Source: Flavobacterium sp. MFBS3-15 (lineage in GTDB: Bacteria > Bacteroidota > Bacteroidia > Flavobacteriales > Flavobacteriaceae). Taken from it: DNA of 64,000 nucleotides. Positions 61,564-64,000 of the stretch are shown here, one piece after another. A program made the translations under genes and the position numbers. Below the pieces are notes generated by a model. That model did not search any database. It saw only the letters and a program-made list of their open reading frames with translations, and was not told where the DNA came from. The stretch is from positions 1-64,000 of the forward strand of contig NZ_JAPCHV010000006.1 of NCBI RefSeq assembly GCF_026107645.2, given 5' to 3'. Every line of letters starts with the position of its first letter. The first letter of the stretch is position 1.

Positions 61564-62544
61564 ATGAACCAAAACATCATCCGCTGGGGCATCATAGGCT
61601 GCGGCGACGTAACTGAACGCAAGAGTGGCCCGGCCTATCAAAAGACGGAAGGATTTGAACTCCACGCCGTGATGCGCCGTGATGCTGAAAAGGCGGCCGA
61701 CTACGCCCGGCGTCACAATGTCCCGAAGTTTTACACCGATGCCGATGCGCTCATCAGCGATCCGGAGGTGGATGCGATATACATTGCCACCCCGCCGGAC
61801 ACCCATAGATTGTATGCCCTGAAAGTTGCCCGGGCGGGGAAGCCCTGCTGCATTGAGAAGCCTATGGCGCCATCGTATGCCGAATGTGAGGCTATCTGCG
61901 AGGCGTTTGAGGCTAAAGGATTGCCACTGTTTGTGGCCTACTACCGCCGGTCATTGCCAAGGTTTTTGCAGGTTAAGAAGTGGATTGAAGAGGGCCGGAT
62001 AGGGGATGTACGCCATGTGAGCTGGCACCTGGGCCGCACACCATCGGCGACAGATCTTTCCGGGGATTATTTTTGGCGTACCGATGCCTCCATAGCCCCG
62101 GCAGGGTATTTTGACGACCTGGCCAGCCACGGGCTCGACCTGTTTGTTTATTTGTTCGGCAACGTCAGTTCAGCTTCAGGGCACAGCCTCAACCAACAGG
62201 GGTTGTATACTGCCAAAGATGCCGTATCCGGATCCTGGCTGCATGAAAGTGGTGTGACCGGTGTTGGCACATGGAATTCGGGTTTATCCGAACGTGCCGA
62301 TGATGTGGCCATTTACGGCAGCAAAGGGAAAATAGAGTTTGCTGTTTTTGATGATGTGCCGTTGGTGCTTACCAATGGAGAGGGCAGGCAGGAAGCCACT
62401 ATTGCACACCCTGAAAACATCCAGCTGTACCATGTGCACAACATGCGGGAGCATTTGTTGGGTAATAGTACGCACCCGTCTACAGGGCGAAACGGGGCGC
62501 ATACCAGCTGGGTCATGGATAAGATACTGGGACTATATAAATAA
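61564..62544 (+). CDS. Gfo/Idh/MocA family oxidoreductase
   Basis: 326 residues, no signal peptide. N-terminal Rossmann fold with RWGIIGCGDVTERKSGPAYQ, DPEVDAIYIATPPDTHRLYAL, and the family's GKPCCIEKPMAPSYAECE (Glu-Lys-Pro). The C-terminal domain has GYFDDLASHGLDLFVYLFGNV with the usual catalytic-type His. These are NAD(P)-dependent dehydrogenases acting on sugars, inositols or related compounds. No sugar pathway genes adjoin it; the DUF1080 gene that often partners such enzymes is 55 kb away in this window. Confidence 0.92.
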   Translation: MNQNIIRWGIIGCGDVTERKSGPAYQKTEGFELHAVMRRDAEKAADYARRHNVPKFYTDADALISDPEVDAIYIATPPDTHRLYALKVARAGKPCCIEKPMAPSYAECEAICEAFEAKGLPLFVAYYRRSLPRFLQVKKWIEEGRIGDVRHVSWHLGRTPSATDLSGDYFWRTDASIAPAGYFDDLASHGLDLFVYLFGNVSSASGHSLNQQGLYTAKDAVSGSWLHESGVTGVGTWNSGLSERADDVAIYGSKGKIEFAVFDDVPLVLTNGEGRQEATIAHPENIQLYHVHNMREHLLGNSTHPSTGRNGAHTSWVMDKILGLYK

Positions 62545-62566
62545 AAAAGACAGTCCGAAGACTGTC
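62543..62566 (-). terminator. Intrinsic terminator with UUCG loop
   Basis: On the minus strand GACAGTC-TTCG-GACTGTC followed by TTTTTT: a stable UUCG tetraloop terminator for the secreted protein gene at 62593-63177. It starts directly at the end of the convergent oxidoreductase gene. Confidence 0.9.
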
Positions 62567-62592
62567 GCTTTCATAGTAACCAAAACCAAACT

Positions 62593-63177
62593 TTAACGTG
62601 CCGCGATCGTCTCCACAAATGTCCTGTCGTTGTACTCCAGGATTACGGTGATGTTTTTCGCAGCAGTATTGTTTACGTCGAATTTCTTGGTGCCTTTCAC
62701 GGTACCTGTGTAAAGTTCCACGTTATTTTCATCATACATCCTGATGGCTGCAGGCGCTTTGCCGTTGTCGGGTACGCTAACCATTACGAAGCCATCTTTT
62801 TTAGCAAGCACGGGCTTACTTACTTCGGCTACAGCCTTATCACCCACGATAACGCCATTGTTAGCTATCGTAACCTCATACTTTGCTACTTTAGCGCCGG
62901 TTTCTGCTTCAAGATAATATACTCCGTCGGGGAAGGAAGCCAGGTCATACGTCCTATTGATCTTACCGTCCTTGCTCCTTAGCGTTTCAGAGAAAATTAC
63001 TTCTTTATCCTTTGAGCTTATTGATATCATAACGCTTTTTTCGTCATCTATGGAGAAGTTTACCAGCTTACCTACACCTGTCCTGACTCTTAAGGATAGT
63101 GCATTGCCATTTGCCATTGCAGTCAGTGCTGAAAAAAACAACGCTACTGCCAAACTGATTTTTAATACATTTTTCAT
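62593..63177 (-). CDS. Secreted beta-rich protein, unknown function
   Basis: 194 residues with a signal peptide (MKNVLKISLAVALFFSALTAMA). The rest looks like two beta-sandwich repeats, with SFPDGVYYLEAETGAKVAKYEVTI resembling the strand pattern of T9SS sorting domains or DUF3244-like modules, followed by a second module (KKDGFVMVSVPDNGKAPAAIRMYDENNVELYTG). There is no canonical VxPNP opening, so I do not call it T9SS cargo. The promoter region (63178-63369) is AT-rich and otherwise unremarkable. Confidence 0.75.
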   Translation of the reverse strand: MKNVLKISLAVALFFSALTAMANGNALSLRVRTGVGKLVNFSIDDEKSVMISISSKDKEVIFSETLRSKDGKINRTYDLASFPDGVYYLEAETGAKVAKYEVTIANNGVIVGDKAVAEVSKPVLAKKDGFVMVSVPDNGKAPAAIRMYDENNVELYTGTVKGTKKFDVNNTAAKNITVILEYNDRTFVETIAAR

Positions 63178-63369
63178 AATTCGTGATTTAATGATTGAAC
63201 CTTGACTGATGATTTTTGATAGTGCTAAATTACTACTATACTAATGGCAGCGTTACAGCAATATTTTCTAATATCTATGTTATTTTAACCTTCGAAAACG
63301 TTATAATTAAAATATCTGAAAATATTGTTGCAATATGGTTAACTTTGTGCTCATAAAGGTCTCAAAATC

Positions 63370-64000
63370 ATGAAGACAGCAACAGCTACATTTGAGGTTA
63401 TAGAACCGTCCTTCGGCAGTTCTTTCTACTATTCCAGATATCAGCAAAATGCGAATATTAAGGCACATGTATGGCATTACCATCCTGAAGTAGAGCTGGT
63501 ATTTGTAAAAGGCGGTGCGGGCAAGCGGCAGATAGGCAGCCATATTTCCTATTATACCGATGGCGACCTTATACTCATAGGCAGTAACCTCCCGCATTGC
63601 GGTTTTACCGATGAAGCCACCGGCAACACTACGGAAACCGTCATACAAATGAAGCCGGATTTCCTGGGGGAGGATTTTTTATCCCTTCCCGAAACTATGG
63701 GTTTGCAAGCGCTTTTCGAACGCGCCAAAGGCGGCCTGGCGTTCGGCCCTGAAGCCCGAAAGCTTGTCGGCCAACGCATGGAGGCCATGGATGCCATGCA
63801 GCCGTTCGAGCGCCTGCTGACTTTGGTAAGTGTACTGCATGACCTTGAAAAGTCTGCAGACCACACCATACTTAATGCCGATGGCTTTGCAATCGAGACA
63901 CAGGTTCAGGACAACGACCGCATCAACATGGTATTCAATCATGTAAAGGATAACTTTCGGGAGCCCATTGCCCTGGACGAAGTAGCGGGGATGGCAAGCA
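63370..64000 (+). CDS. AraC family transcriptional regulator, N-terminal part (cut by window end)
   Basis: The frame opens with an ATG at 63370 (MKTATATFEVIEPSFGSSF) and stays open for 210 codons to the right edge. The N-terminal part is a cupin-type sensor domain: HVWHYHPEVELVFVKGGAGKRQIG, DGDLILIGSNLPHCGF. The last visible residues (INMVFNHVKDNFREPIALDEVAGMAS) match the first helices of an AraC helix-turn-helix domain, so the DNA-binding part continues outside. Such cupin-AraC proteins usually sense sugars; target genes are unknown. Confidence 0.9.
   Translation, partial: MKTATATFEVIEPSFGSSFYYSRYQQNANIKAHVWHYHPEVELVFVKGGAGKRQIGSHISYYTDGDLILIGSNLPHCGFTDEATGNTTETVIQMKPDFLGEDFLSLPETMGLQALFERAKGGLAFGPEARKLVGQRMEAMDAMQPFERLLTLVSVLHDLEKSADHTILNADGFAIETQVQDNDRINMVFNHVKDNFREPIALDEVAGMAS

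Noticed and set aside
1..64000. tRNA, rRNA, CRISPR array, prophage or transposase
   Set aside because: None recognised by reading both strands; no regularly spaced repeats, cloverleaf-like gene or transposase motif was seen.

Overview
The window reads as chromosomal DNA of a Flavobacteriaceae member, Flavobacterium-like but with GC that looks mid-40s % by eye. Supporting signs are type IX secretion (T9SS) cargo, Bacteroidetes-type promoters (TAnnTTTG -7 boxes, some with a TTTG/TTG -33 element), families largely confined to this phylum (DUF4271, DUF4296, DUF3098, DUF5686, QxH-type dihydroorotase, ATP-PEPCK), and neighbourhoods familiar from flavobacteria (DUF4271-hemD; ftsX-DUF3098-uppP-truB; pyrH-frr). 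No tRNA, rRNA, CRISPR array, transposase or phage gene was seen.

Layout. 1-3395 (minus) is the N-terminal part of a giant repetitive surface protein running off the left edge. 3.7-10.2 kb is accessory: a truncated esterase copy, an AT-rich unknown gene, the intact esterase, a DUF1080 glycoside hydrolase, a Tat-exported TIM-barrel sugar isomerase-like protein, an iron permease-family protein and a small T9SS cargo protein. 10.6-20.6 kb (minus) is a coherent galactan/galactose locus: galM, two lipoprotein GH53 endo-galactanases, a GH2 beta-galactosidase-like lipoprotein, galK, galT and a sodium/sugar symporter. It faces a divergent GntR-type regulator across an intergenic region holding three helically phased TACCAGT repeats. 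21.7-38.3 kb is mostly housekeeping: tyrS, pyrC, a polyprenol-phosphate glycosyltransferase, hemD, pckA, saccharopine dehydrogenase with an Lrp regulator, truB, uppP and ftsX. 38.5-42.9 kb holds WG-repeat and MORN/YwqK-like secreted proteins. 43-57.8 kb holds leuS, a patatin, pyrH-frr, a DUF5686 protein, asnS, a toxin-antitoxin pair and rpoN. 57.8-64 kb holds a PorT-like barrel, a TetR-controlled fabF/thioesterase pair, a ribosome hibernation factor, a Gfo/Idh oxidoreductase, a small secreted protein and the start of an AraC-type regulator.

The most striking signal is inside leuS. A 587-bp module (43968-44554) with long terminal inverted repeats encodes, in frame, a DUF559-type PD-(D/E)XK endonuclease-like domain placed in a loop of the LeuRS editing domain. 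Its ends match short palindromic elements lying between genes at about 16.85-17.06, 18.33-18.46 and 48.46-48.56 kb. This suggests a mobile family with one protein-coding member inside an essential gene and several non-coding (MITE-like) derivatives. The same leuS carries a second, AT-rich, unusually long segment before KMSKS. Two other loci (asnS/toxin-antitoxin and esterase/DUF6624-like) show AT-rich cargo genes flanked by partial copies of the neighbouring gene.
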